From CANIGN01 sp041391385 (GTDB taxonomy: Bacteria > Bdellovibrionota > UBA2428): a stretch of 64,000 bases of DNA. Of the stretch, positions 28,969 to 38,526 are shown in pieces. Both the position numbers and the translations under genes were made by a program. The first letter of the stretch is position 1. Every line of letters begins with the position of its first letter. Location: assembly GCA_041391385.1 (NCBI GenBank), contig JAWKOD010000007.1, positions 62,001-126,000 on the forward strand. The letters run 5' to 3'. A model generated the notes under the pieces. That model made no database searches and had not been told where the DNA came from. It was given only the letters and a program-made list of their open reading frames with translations.

Positions 28969-29706
28969 GTGAACCCTCTTTCAAAAATTGCAAAGTTCTC
29001 CTCCCTCTGCGCCATGACGACCCACCGAATGACCAAAATTTACCGTGCCAAGTGGAGAAACGCCCCCATGGAAGACTTTGTAGACATCTACAATAACTGG
29101 GCCAGAGACCTCTTCACTGGAATGGGCTTTGAACTCGAAAGCTCGGGAGAGAAGCCACTTGAAGAACCGTGCATCTATGTGGGTAACCACGTCAGCTATC
29201 TCGACATTCCACTAGTATGGACCGCCGCCCAAACGGTGTTTGTCTCCAAAAGAGAAGTTCGCAACTGGCCCGTAATTGGAGCGGCCGCTCAAGAACTCGG
29301 AACCATTTGGGTTGAGAGGTCTTCCATGAGCTCTCGTGCCAAGGTCATTGATTCTATGCGCGAAGGAATTATTGAACATAAAAAGAGAGTTTGTATTTTC
29401 CCGGAAGGAACCTCTAGCGTTGAGGGGACCCCTTGGAAATGGGGGGCCTTTAAGCTGGCCATGCAATTTGGAGTTCCCGTACAACCCTTTCGAATATTTT
29501 ACTGCCCCCTTAGAGACACGGCCTACACCGGAGACGACACCCTCACCACTCAATGGTGGAAATGCATGGACTCTCCCAAGAAACTCGCCTCCCTGGAGTG
29601 GGGAAAACCCACAAGAATCACAGACTTCCGCCAAGACTCTCAAGCTATGCACGAATGGGTAAGGCAAAGTTTTAACAAAATAAGAGCTGAAAAGAACTGC
29701 GAGTAA
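28969..29706 (+). CDS. 1-acyl-glycerol-3-phosphate acyltransferase family protein
   Basis: A PlsC-family enzyme that transfers acyl chains to lysophospholipids at the inner membrane. The catalytic NHVSYLD (H-x4-D) and the substrate-binding FPEGTSS are both present, with the third motif region VPVQPFRIFY. Length 245 from GTG 28969; an ATG 15 codons in (29014) is an alternative start. Divergent from nuoC with overlapping 5' ends, so promoters must lie inside coding sequence or start sites are further in. Confidence 0.88.
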   Translation: MNPLSKIAKFSSLCAMTTHRMTKIYRAKWRNAPMEDFVDIYNNWARDLFTGMGFELESSGEKPLEEPCIYVGNHVSYLDIPLVWTAAQTVFVSKREVRNWPVIGAAAQELGTIWVERSSMSSRAKVIDSMREGIIEHKKRVCIFPEGTSSVEGTPWKWGAFKLAMQFGVPVQPFRIFYCPLRDTAYTGDDTLTTQWWKCMDSPKKLASLEWGKPTRITDFRQDSQAMHEWVRQSFNKIRAEKNCE

Positions 29707-29995
29707 AGAAAACGCACTCTTTTTGCACTTATTGCCGCTTTAAGGATGAAGTCTAAGTCACTCAATACACACTCTTTTTAGCTTCTCTTGAAGCAAGGAG
29801 CCTCTATAAGGGCCTCCGAGACAGCCTCTAGAAAATCAATCAAGTTACGGCGACTTAGCAAATATGTTTCACGTGAGCACTGAAAGGTACACGCAAAATC
29901 TTCTTCAATTTTCTCCTATAAAAATCTACAACTTAGAGTCTTTTTTTTCTCAACTTATCTTTTTATTGCTCCGAATAAGTTCTTGAGGAAATGAA

Positions 29996-31033
29996 ATGAT
30001 ACAGCGTCGTTTTTGTTTAAACCAGAACCTAATGCTCTTCGCGATCACACTCTTTATGAGTGCGTGTGCGACACAACAACGCTCACAAGATAGCAGCGGC
30101 AGCACCATTGATGAACAAGTTCAAATGGAAAGCATGAGAGAACTTGAAGAAATGGAAAAAAGCTCAGCAGCCGTAATCGTTGAACAAGACTTAGGCCTCC
30201 TCAGCCTACACGAGCGCAACGAAAAAGAAGCCCTTAACAACCTTCAGAACGAGCTTAAGAATCCTGTTGTCGCGTCAGAAGAAAGTGAAGCACTCCGCCT
30301 CCCCGCTAACGAAGAAACAAAAATTGAAGAAAACAACACTTCGAACGTAAAAGTGACCTACAAACACGTTCAAGAGAAATACTCTAAAGAAGAACTCACC
30401 CAAGAACTCTTTGATGCACAAGCAATCCTTGTTCAAAAAGGAGACTCTTTAAGTGGATTGGCAGCAAAACATTTAGGTAACTCAAAAGAGTGGAGCCGCA
30501 TTTGGGCCCTTAATCCCAACATTCAAAACCCCAACACTATTGAAATTGGGGACAAACTTTACATGCCGAAGTCCAAACTCGAAGCTAGATCACTTGCTTC
30601 GGTAGAGACCCAAAAGAAAAACGATAACTTAGAGAAGAAAGCTGAAGTAGCAGTTGTTGCCCCAAAAGAAGTGGCACAGGCTCCCGTTAGCATCCCCGTA
30701 AGCACACCCATAAGTACACCCGTAAGCACACCCACAAGTACAGAGACTGCTGCTGACAACAACATCTCTTTGACTGCGGCGACGGCTTCGCACTCGACAG
30801 ACGAACTTCACCAAGAACATCTCGATTTAAAAAGAGCTCGCAAATACAAAGGCAAGGAAATGCCCGAAACTGTTAAGCGCAAAATATCTAGCGTGAACGA
30901 TGTAGCCCCCGAAGAAGAGAGCATGATGAATGCCCCACAAAATCTAAGTAAGATTATAAGTTTCTTAGGGCTCCTTCTCGTTATCAGTGTATTCAGCAGC
31001 TTCTTCTTCTCGAAGGACAAGAAAAAACAATAA
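29996..31033 (+). CDS. LysM-domain lipoprotein with C-terminal membrane segment
   Basis: A 345-residue protein with a lipobox (FMSAC), a Glu-rich helical region, one LysM peptidoglycan-binding domain (about 139-187: ILVQKGDSLSGLAAKHLG ... IEIGDKLYMP), a proline/threonine repeat linker, and a C-terminal membrane helix (IISFLGLLLVISVFSSFFF) before a basic tail. A lipid anchor plus a second membrane segment would tether cell wall to membrane(s). Bacterial LysM lipoproteins usually act in envelope organisation. No operon partner; the 289 bp upstream contain no gene I can support. Confidence 0.85.
   Translation: MIQRRFCLNQNLMLFAITLFMSACATQQRSQDSSGSTIDEQVQMESMRELEEMEKSSAAVIVEQDLGLLSLHERNEKEALNNLQNELKNPVVASEESEALRLPANEETKIEENNTSNVKVTYKHVQEKYSKEELTQELFDAQAILVQKGDSLSGLAAKHLGNSKEWSRIWALNPNIQNPNTIEIGDKLYMPKSKLEARSLASVETQKKNDNLEKKAEVAVVAPKEVAQAPVSIPVSTPISTPVSTPTSTETAADNNISLTAATASHSTDELHQEHLDLKRARKYKGKEMPETVKRKISSVNDVAPEEESMMNAPQNLSKIISFLGLLLVISVFSSFFFSKDKKKQ
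30682..30747 (+). repeat. Short in-frame repeat coding V/I-S-x-P
   Basis: Inside the LysM lipoprotein gene a 12-bp unit (near CCCGTAAGCACA) repeats about five times with small changes, coding for SIPVSTPISTPVSTPTST. It forms a Pro/Ser/Thr linker between the LysM domain and the C-terminal helix. Such repeats can vary in number by slippage. Confidence 0.7.
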
Positions 31034-31101
31034 CTTAAACCCCAAAGCTGAAGCTAAGCTTCAACTCCAGGGCCCTAAGTTTTCTTCAAATCCAAATTCA
31101 A

Positions 31102-32268
31102 TTATTGAGCGGATGCAGGGATCTTAATTTCAACACCAATAGGAAGGTGATCCGAGTAACCCATCTCCGCCTGTGTGGGAGCTGTGGTCTCGAAACGCTG
31201 AGGAATCAAAACACTTTCTCCAGCAAAGGGACCATGAGTTGGAACAATGTTCTTCATGATGCGCTCATCTTTTAAGATAAAAAATGTAGAAGGAACAAGA
31301 TCAGCGCCTCTTTCGTCCGCTAAGTTTTGACTGACAAAAATGTGATCCAATTTATTCCAAGCTGAGTCACGGCCAAACCAATAACTTCCTGGAAGCAAAG
31401 TATCGTTAAGAGCAGGAACCTTTTCGCGAGAGTATTCCTCAGCGTCAACAAGTGCACCTGTCCATACTTCTTGGTTTAAGATGAGGTCATTAAAAGGGTG
31501 AGGCATATCGCGAGGAATCGTATTGAAGTCACCCATTACTACAAAGTAAGGAGTCCCGCGAACAGATGCGCGAACACTCTCAATATCTTCTTGTAAAATT
31601 TTGGCAGTCATCATACGAGTCGCAGAAGGAGCGGCTTGGCTGGGCCAATGGTTTGCGTAAACAAAAAGCGACTGATCGGCAAGAACCCTACCGTTCGATC
31701 CCTTCAACTTAAACTCGATACGTAAAATATTGCGCGTTGGTTTCGTCATATTTTCGCCAACAACTTCGATCTCTTTAGAAGCCGCTATTTTTAATTTTGA
31801 TTTATTGTAAATAACACCCACATCAATCCCGCGGTGATCTGGACTATTTGAAGTCAGATGCCCAGTTCCGTAACCCAATTTTCGAGCTAGAGCACCAACA
31901 ACATTTTTATTCTCAACTTCTGCAAGCGCAATGATGTCAGGTTTTTTAGAAATATAAGAAAGAGCTTTCGCTGCATTGTTGAGCTTCCATGTTGCACGCT
32001 CAAGAGTCCAATCTGTCTCTTGGCACTGCTTAAGATAAAAACCACTTGAAATCTCCGGGCACAATCTTTTCAAAGGATTAGCCAAAGGAAGAAAAGCAAT
32101 ATCCTCTTTTCCATTTGGTAATTCAGGATCCTCATCATGAATTGAATCAAAAAGATTCTCAACATTATAAGACGCTAGACGAATTCGAAGTTCTTGCTGG
32201 GCTTGAGCAACGGACAAAAACCCTAAAGCTATAACCCCAGACAATAAGCGTTTATTAATTTTAACCAT
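31102..32268 (-). CDS. Secreted endonuclease/exonuclease/phosphatase-family protein
   Basis: A 388-residue protein with a signal peptide (LLSGVIALGFLSVAQA) and the EEP fold: SYNVENLFD at the start, ALAEVENK (catalytic Glu), YANHWPSQ, VVMGDFNTIP, LDHIFVS and the terminal SDHLPIGVEI (catalytic Asp/His). The family includes DNase I-like nucleases, sphingomyelinases and phosphoesterases. Secretion suggests scavenging nucleic acid or phosphate, or, if the organism is a predator, digestion of prey material. All catalytic motifs look intact. Confidence 0.9.
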   Translation of the reverse strand: MVKINKRLLSGVIALGFLSVAQAQQELRIRLASYNVENLFDSIHDEDPELPNGKEDIAFLPLANPLKRLCPEISSGFYLKQCQETDWTLERATWKLNNAAKALSYISKKPDIIALAEVENKNVVGALARKLGYGTGHLTSNSPDHRGIDVGVIYNKSKLKIAASKEIEVVGENMTKPTRNILRIEFKLKGSNGRVLADQSLFVYANHWPSQAAPSATRMMTAKILQEDIESVRASVRGTPYFVVMGDFNTIPRDMPHPFNDLILNQEVWTGALVDAEEYSREKVPALNDTLLPGSYWFGRDSAWNKLDHIFVSQNLADERGADLVPSTFFILKDERIMKNIVPTHGPFAGESVLIPQRFETTAPTQAEMGYSDHLPIGVEIKIPASAQ

Positions 32269-32445
32269 ACCCCTCGTATCTCCTCGTCGCCCAATTTAGT
32301 CATGGGATTGAAAAAGCGGAACCACCATTTGTTATGTTTTTAATAAATAAAGCTTAAGTGTTGTTGCGTTAAGAGTTTTTCACGCACTGCTCTCATAGTG
32401 TAATCCAAGTGCAAAGTGACCCCATTCCGAGTTATGGTGTGCGGC

Positions 32446-33495
32446 ATGGCTCAACTTATAAAGCTGTTAAAAGAAGTTTCCGAAGCTCATGGGGCTCCAG
32501 GTCATGAAGACGAACCAAGAAATATTTTCATTCGAGAAGTCTCAAAACTTGGAAATTTAATTGAAGATCGCCTCGGAGGCTGTGCAGTTCGACTTAAAAA
32601 CTCGTCGCCCAAGGCCAAGAGAAAAATATTCCTCGGTGCCCACTTCGATGAAGTTGGCTTTATCGTGCAAAACATTCGCCCCGATGGTTACCTGCAATTT
32701 CACGAACTCGGTGCCTGGTGGGGCCACGCTGTTATGAGCCAACGCCTTCGTATTCGTTCTCGTAAAACTGGCAAGGACGTTGTTGGTGTTGTTTGCTCCG
32801 TCCCTCCTCACCTTTTGGGAGCCAACAAAGATAAAGTCATAAACATCCAAGATATGTTTATAGATATCGGAGCTACTTCGAGTGCTGAAGTCGCTAAAAT
32901 GGGAATCAAAGTTGGAGACCCTATCGTTCCAGCTTCTAATTTTACCGAATTAGGCAAGGGCCTTTACATGGGCAAAGCATTTGACAATAGAGCGGGTGTA
33001 ACAGTTGCTATCGAAGCTGCTAAAGAACTTTCCAAGTTAAAGCTCAACGCTGAAGTCTACGTGGGTTGCACAGTTCAAGAAGAAATGGGACTCAGAGGAG
33101 CTCACACGCTTGCACACTTACTTGACGTCGATGACGCCATTCTCCTTGAGGGCGCGCCTGCTGACGATACCCCCGGACTAAACCCTCTTGATGCGCAAAC
33201 AAAAATCGGAAAAGGCGTTCAAGTTCGTATCATGGACCGTTCTGCAATTATGAGCCGACAACTTGTAGATCACGTACTCGCAACAGCAGAGAAGAAAAAG
33301 ATCCCCACCCAAGTTGCGGTACGAAGAACAGGCGGCACAGATGCGGGAGGCTTTAGCCTTACACGCCACGGAAGTCGTTGCTGCGTCCTCTCGACCCCTT
33401 GTCGCTACATTCATACTCACAATGCCATTCTCAACGAAAAAGATCTCGAGAACTGTCTCAGGCTAAGTGTTGAAGCTGTACGAAGTCTCGTATGA
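32446..33495 (+). CDS. M42-family metallo-aminopeptidase
   Basis: About 349 residues from ATG 32446 (two ATGs lie slightly upstream). Co-catalytic dizinc motifs are in order: GAHFDEVGF, KAFDNRAG, VQEEMGLRGA (catalytic Glu pair), a ligand Glu/Asp near ILLEGAPADD, and the final HTHNA histidine. These cytosolic aminopeptidases (PepA-like glutamyl aminopeptidase or tetrahedral TET peptidases) trim peptides to free amino acids. No signal peptide. Confidence 0.92.
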   Translation: MAQLIKLLKEVSEAHGAPGHEDEPRNIFIREVSKLGNLIEDRLGGCAVRLKNSSPKAKRKIFLGAHFDEVGFIVQNIRPDGYLQFHELGAWWGHAVMSQRLRIRSRKTGKDVVGVVCSVPPHLLGANKDKVINIQDMFIDIGATSSAEVAKMGIKVGDPIVPASNFTELGKGLYMGKAFDNRAGVTVAIEAAKELSKLKLNAEVYVGCTVQEEMGLRGAHTLAHLLDVDDAILLEGAPADDTPGLNPLDAQTKIGKGVQVRIMDRSAIMSRQLVDHVLATAEKKKIPTQVAVRRTGGTDAGGFSLTRHGSRCCVLSTPCRYIHTHNAILNEKDLENCLRLSVEAVRSLV

Positions 33496-33514
33496 CACTT
33501 TTCTAAAATTAATA

Positions 33515-34000
33515 TTATTCTTCAACAGCTTCTTTTTCTTTCATAGAGCAGAACCCCTGGACGTAATCTTTCCCAAACTGAAGACCTTCATCTAAGTCTT
33601 CAAAATTGCCTAAAGCACGTGCCACAGGACCATTTAGATCTAAAACCTTTGAAATACTCAGAGAAGCTCCTGTTCTTAAGCGAACAATCGCCACAGAATT
33701 AAAGATAAGCTTTTTCACTTGTAAATCTTCATTTTCAGACTGACGAATCATCGGTACTTTTTCTTCAGACACAAAGACAACCGCATATTTCTCTTCACTG
33801 CGAGTACCTGCCTTCGTTGTAACGACCTGAGATTTGGTAATTAACTCGCTTCCCTCCTGACCAGGCGCACCCACCGAAACACCCGTAGCTGACGCCCATA
33901 AACCTGTAGTTGCAATTTTCTGAGGTGGTATGTAGCAGGCTTCCGCAGCAGAAAAGAAAGACACGAAAAGAACAGAGAAAATTAATTGATATTTATTCAT
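33515..34000 (-). CDS. Secreted protein of unknown function
   Basis: A 161-residue protein from ATG 34000 with AAAGGAG upstream and a signal peptide (YQLIFSVLFVSFFSAAEA). The mature part starts CYIPPQK and is rich in beta strands, with a second cysteine near the end (QGFCSMKEK) that may pair with the first. The DLQVKKLIFNSVAIVRL stretch is hydrophobic but not a membrane helix. No family recognised. Confidence 0.7.
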   Translation of the reverse strand: MNKYQLIFSVLFVSFFSAAEACYIPPQKIATTGLWASATGVSVGAPGQEGSELITKSQVVTTKAGTRSEEKYAVVFVSEEKVPMIRQSENEDLQVKKLIFNSVAIVRLRTGASLSISKVLDLNGPVARALGNFEDLDEGLQFGKDYVQGFCSMKEKEAVEE

Positions 34001-34086
34001 AAAAGACTCCTTTTTATGTAGGTGCACCTACGAGTCACTTCTTCTAGTGGAACAACGCGGAATTGAATAAATAAAAGGTCTTAAAA

Positions 34087-34125
34087 ATACAAAGGGCGTT
34101 CTCGAATAGAGAACGCCCTTTGTAT
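34087..34125 (-). terminator. Strong intrinsic terminator
   Basis: A perfect 17-bp inverted repeat (34087-34103 with 34109-34125) around a 5-nt loop, G+C-rich near the loop. On the minus strand it is followed by ATTTTTAAG, so it ends the transcript of the large secreted-protein gene that stops at 34179. The strand with the best T-run is minus; weak activity on plus is possible. Confidence 0.9.
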
Positions 34126-34178
34126 CTGCACCTTTAAAGCTCACTCCGGAGCCGTAAATTTAACTTAGAATTCTCAAC

Positions 34179-37100
34179 CTATTGTGGAGATTGAGCTGCA
34201 GCCCTTACACGCCTTTCAGCATCGCTTGAAGTTCCATCTTCGATGCCAATAACCTTTCCATCATACAAACGAGCTGAATGAGCCTTGATCGCCTCATCTG
34301 AAACTGATTGATTTCGGAATTGCTCGGCTTGCTCTGCAAAATCTCTTACGAATTGCTCGTTCGCTGCATAATCATAATTTGCAAGAGCTTCTCCTTCCAC
34401 TTTAGAGGTCGTCCATTTTTCGTCGATAACCGTTCCCACTGCTCTCAAAAGAACGTGTGGATTCGTGGGCCATGAACCTGCAATCATTGACTGCAAAAGA
34501 CCCGGACGCGTGTAGAACTTCACAAAACGCTTATCTTGCATACGCGCTAAGACCGCATCTGTAATTGCAACGGGAGTCTTATTCGCTTCTGCCAAAACAG
34601 CCTTGGCTGACTTTTTGAAATTCAACCAAGCAGCATATTTCGCATCACCACCCGCAGCTACAATGTCAGCATCAGGAATAGCCACTGAAGCATCTACCCC
34701 AGCCTTCACAGCTTTCATAATCATAGCGACTTTTGCTGCAACAACAGGAGCAGGTGTTACCTCTCCATCTTCATTTGGCTTAGAAAGCATTGCCGTTAAA
34801 GCCTTTTCATTTTCAGCCAGATAATTAGCCTTAACAACTGCTATAGGGGCCTGTGCAGGCAATGCCTTTAACACAAGCGAAGCCTCTGCCTTGAACATCT
34901 CAGAAACAATCGGAAGAGCATAACCCATGTAGGTTTCCTTGCTAATACCCGTTCTTCTTTCATGCTCGGCTTGGAAATTAAGAATAACCGCCGTGCTGAT
35001 AAGTGCTTTCGTTTTATGGAAAGGAACGTACATCTCAATCAAATCAGCTAAGATATCGCCAGTTGTTTGAGGAACCCACGCGAGAGAATTACCCACTTTG
35101 TTGTATTCACTATCGCGAACAGCATTTGCCTCGTAACCAATTACCTTGCCACTTTCATCCAAGTCAGGAGCAAGAGGGTTTATAGAGGTATATTGTGCAG
35201 GCGAAGTCAAAGTTCCCTTTAACTCCCACAATGGCTTCATTTTTCCTAAGATGTTCTCTAATTTTCTTAAATCAAAGTTAGTAACCTCACCCGAAAAAGC
35301 ACCTGTCTCAGCATTGCGCTCTCCAGGGATGCCTTCATTCAAGAGGACCTGTAGCCATCTTTCATTTACTAAAGCAAAAAGTTTAGTGCCTTCGGCTTCG
35401 CCGTAAATTCTTTGAAGATACTTTTCAGTTAATGGAATGTTGAGGGCAACGTTTAACTGGTTTGTAACACCTTCAAAACAATAAAGACCAAATACAGGAT
35501 CTTCCAAAAGCCACTTGTAGTATGGCATTTTTTTACGCTCAGCTTTTTCAGCTGCACTTAAATTCAAGTTCATTTGATCAGCGTATTGAAGGAAATGAGC
35601 ATTCAAGGGCTGGTTTACCCATTTTTTATCAATCCATGCACGACCGAAATCAAGAACTCGCTTAAGGGTTGTATTTTCAAATTCGTCAAATTCGTATTCA
35701 TCCGCGAACTGATAGTGATCATCTGGGTTTTCATAGTAAATTTTTGCCCAAATTTTTGCATTTAAGTTGAGAGCTTTTGATCCACTCCCTTAAGTGACAC
35801 TGTGTAAATGTTGTTAGGCTGGCCACCTTCCAAGAAACCTCTTCGAGTATAACCATTGGCGCCGTAATAAGCGCTCACATGGTGGATTGAAGTTTGTACT
35901 TTTACAGATGTCAGCTGTTGAAGATCTTTATAAATAGCTTCGCTAGAATCTGTGTGGCCTACGATTGCGTACATATGACGTGTGTCATTGGGGCCTGCGT
36001 CTGGGAACATAGACTGACGTACAAGACGGTCAACCAAACTCACACTGACACTGTTGGGGTTAGGTTCTGCCACAATTTCTTTATGCGACCAAACTTTTTG
36101 CCAGAATTCATTTTCGTCAAAACGCTTAGTTCCAACAACATCGCTATAAGCATACGCCAAAGAAGACTCAGCAAACTTACGAGGTAAACGCGACTGAATT
36201 CCCCAGCGCATATAGTAAGAATAGTTTGCACAAGATTGTTGATCGACATTCAACCTAAAGTTATCTGTGCAATATCGAGTCATGAATGTAGTTAATTTTG
36301 TAATATCAAGTTCAAAACCATCGGCCTGAACTTCCGTTATTTTATCGCTAAGCGCAGCCGATAATTTATCAAAAACACGTTCTCTAAAATCTTCTCCGTA
36401 GCTATCTTTAAGCTGAGTTTTTTGAGATGAGATTATAGAAGCTAATTCCTCTTGAGTAAGAACATCTCTTAAACCTGAATCTTTTACAATCTGAGGATAA
36501 ACACTAGCAACCCATTCTTCGTCAAATTCACCAGGAGCAGGCAATTCTGCAATAGCGTCACGAAGTCCTTTTGTAACAGCATTATAGACTCCAACGTTAA
36601 ACTCACTTCCATCAAATTGCTCTTTAACCAAAGTCGAAATACCTTTAACGTCGCCATTATCGTCGAAGTCACGAATAGTCAGCTTAGGTGCATTTGCCCT
36701 ACGCTCTTCAGAAACTTCTTGTACAACGCGATCAAAAGTATCTTCGTCAACAGTACGTCCTAATTCACGACCCGTATTTGGGTCACGTAAATGTTCAGCA
36801 AACTTCACACGGTTCTCGTCTGTAATTCTGTAAACAGGAGCCTCAGCGCCTACAGGTATCAAGTTCAATCCCATACTATTTTTAGCGTTGCTAAAAACAA
36901 CATTGCCGTCTGTGTCGCGCTCTAAAAGAACGGGGTAATTTACATCAGGCACAATGTACGGCTTTAAACCCATACTTGATAAATCAATGCGAGTAGAAAA
37001 CAAATTTGTTTTCTGATGCTTCATGATTTCTTGTTTGCCAGCCTCATCTTCAGCCCAGTTCCACTCGCCCAGACGAGCTTCATTCAAGAGAGATGGACCC

Positions 37101-37228
37101 ACATAAGTGTTTTCAGTGAAGTCATTTCTTGCAATGTCATAACGAGCTTGAGCAAAAGAAAGGAAAAACAAAGAAAACAGAAATAAAAGGGAACTTACGG
37201 GTTTACTTGCGCAGCGCCATATCTTCAT
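34179..37228 (-). CDS. Large secreted protein of unknown function, one frameshift
   Basis: Two open frames (35762-37228 and one running from about 35785 to 34179) make one protein of about 1,015 residues: adding a T to the T4 run at 35775-35778 turns VDQKLST-stop into GVDQKALNLNAKIWAKIYYE, which continues without a break. A signal peptide (VSSLLFLFSLFFLSFAQA) follows ATG 37228. The mature protein is acidic and mostly helical, with no membrane segment. Visible landmarks are HMYAIVGHTDSSEAI, SIHHVSAYYG and a late alanine-rich helical part (about 700-850). I recognise no family. It ends at a strong terminator and has no operon partner. Confidence 0.72.
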
Positions 37229-37436
37229 GCTGCAGAGTTCTATTTGTCTTTGGCGCAGCACGCAAGATTAATTGAGAATAAAGAACACTTTAATGAGTCC
37301 CCTGTCAGTCTTTTTAAGGTTTAGAAAGCAAAGACTGCTAAATACTGAATATTCGTCGTAAATTCTGTTGCAAAGCGAGCTCGTGTGCGATGTTTTACAT
37401 AGCTGAGACGGCCCTCAAAAGCCTCTCTTGGTATCC

Positions 37437-37513
37437 GCGCCCGTAGCTCAGCTGGATAGAGCAACTGATTTCTAATCAGTAGGTCATAGGTTCGAGTCCT
37501 GTCGGGCGCGCCA
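37437..37513 (+). tRNA. tRNA-Arg (UCU)
   Basis: A full cloverleaf: acceptor GCGCCCG (37437-37443) pairs with CGGGCGC (37503-37509); the anticodon stem ACTGA/TCAGT encloses the loop TTTCTAA with anticodon TCT, decoding AGA; the T-loop TTCGAGT is present; discriminator G and an encoded CCA (37511-37513) follow. It stands alone between two leftward genes. Confidence 0.97.
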
Positions 37514-37577
37514 ATTTACCCCCTCAGAAATTTCTCATCGAAAATTTACAGAACTTAAGAGACTGAAATAGAGAGCC

Positions 37578-38432
37578 CTACATAACTCCTGTAAAAGACT
37601 TCATCACACTGTCATAATTGAAATTCACATCACGACACTCTTTTACTTTTTCAAAAATTACAAAGGTATGTTTATTCAGCAAATGTTTGGGATTGATATT
37701 CAACTCAAGCTGCTCTTTATAAACAGCCGATTTAATCTGCTTGGGAATCTCAGGATTTTTAGCCATATTGCGGAAATAACGAAGAACAGAACTCACAAGA
37801 ATTAGCGGATAAAAAACAGGAAAAAGTAGCAATGAAGCACGACTTAAACGCACATACTTTATTTCTTTAATATTAAATCCCGCTAGCTTTCCGATAGTAC
37901 GTAACTTTTGCAATCCTATAAGAAATATATGCCCATGGTAGATCTCACTTGTAATCGTCTTATTGACCATCCAAATATCGGTGAGTTCATTGGGAGGCAT
38001 TTGTTTATTATTTTCACTTTCAAAGAGAAAGTAACTAAAGCGTGATGAGAGATTCGAGTAGGAAGGTGTTGTTACAACTAATTCACCGCCTATTTTTAAT
38101 GTACGGTTAAACTCCTTAAAAACTTTAAGGTGATCGCTCAAATGCTCAATCCCTTCCTGGCAAATTAACATATCTGCATGATTGTCTTTAACGGGAATTC
38201 CTTCAAAAACGTTTGCGCGCTTACACTCAACTTCTTTGATTTTAAAATACTCTGGGAATAAATCAAAAGGTTCTACAGTTGCTTCATTTGCCAAAAGGAT
38301 TTCTGTTGTCACACCATTTCCGGCAGGAACGTCGAGCACCAACTTACCTTTGAGATTGGAACCTCTGGCATCAATAAATTTCTTTACGTAATACTTAATA
38401 CTCTTTGGGTTATTGACGTAAGCGTCGATCAT
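37578..38432 (-). CDS. Class I SAM-dependent methyltransferase
   Basis: A 284-residue protein with the SAM-binding motif VLDVPAGNGVTT near residue 32, the acidic residue at the end of strand 2 (VEPFDLFP), and the methyltransferase_11 features CQEGIEHLSDH and GGELVVTTPSYSN. A hydrophobic stretch (ASLLLFPVFYPLILVSSVL) near residue 205 suggests membrane association, so a lipid or envelope sugar is a plausible substrate. Not further assignable. Confidence 0.82.
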   Translation of the reverse strand: MIDAYVNNPKSIKYYVKKFIDARGSNLKGKLVLDVPAGNGVTTEILLANEATVEPFDLFPEYFKIKEVECKRANVFEGIPVKDNHADMLICQEGIEHLSDHLKVFKEFNRTLKIGGELVVTTPSYSNLSSRFSYFLFESENNKQMPPNELTDIWMVNKTITSEIYHGHIFLIGLQKLRTIGKLAGFNIKEIKYVRLSRASLLLFPVFYPLILVSSVLRYFRNMAKNPEIPKQIKSAVYKEQLELNINPKHLLNKHTFVIFEKVKECRDVNFNYDSVMKSFTGVM

Positions 38433-38526
38433 TTTCCATTTATGCCAAACAATTCCCTAAGTCACAAGCAAGGACCCAAGGCCAATAGCGCTAAAGCTCT
38501 TTTACGCAAGGAGCGTCATGCAAAGA

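Noticed and set aside
29212..29667. 151-codon frame opposite the acyltransferase
   Set aside because: It is fully antisense to a well-supported PlsC-family gene and has no recognisable motif.
31049..31063. Palindrome TGAAGCTAAGCTTCA after the LysM gene
   Set aside because: There is almost no loop and no following T-run, so it is not a convincing terminator; no other role is evident.
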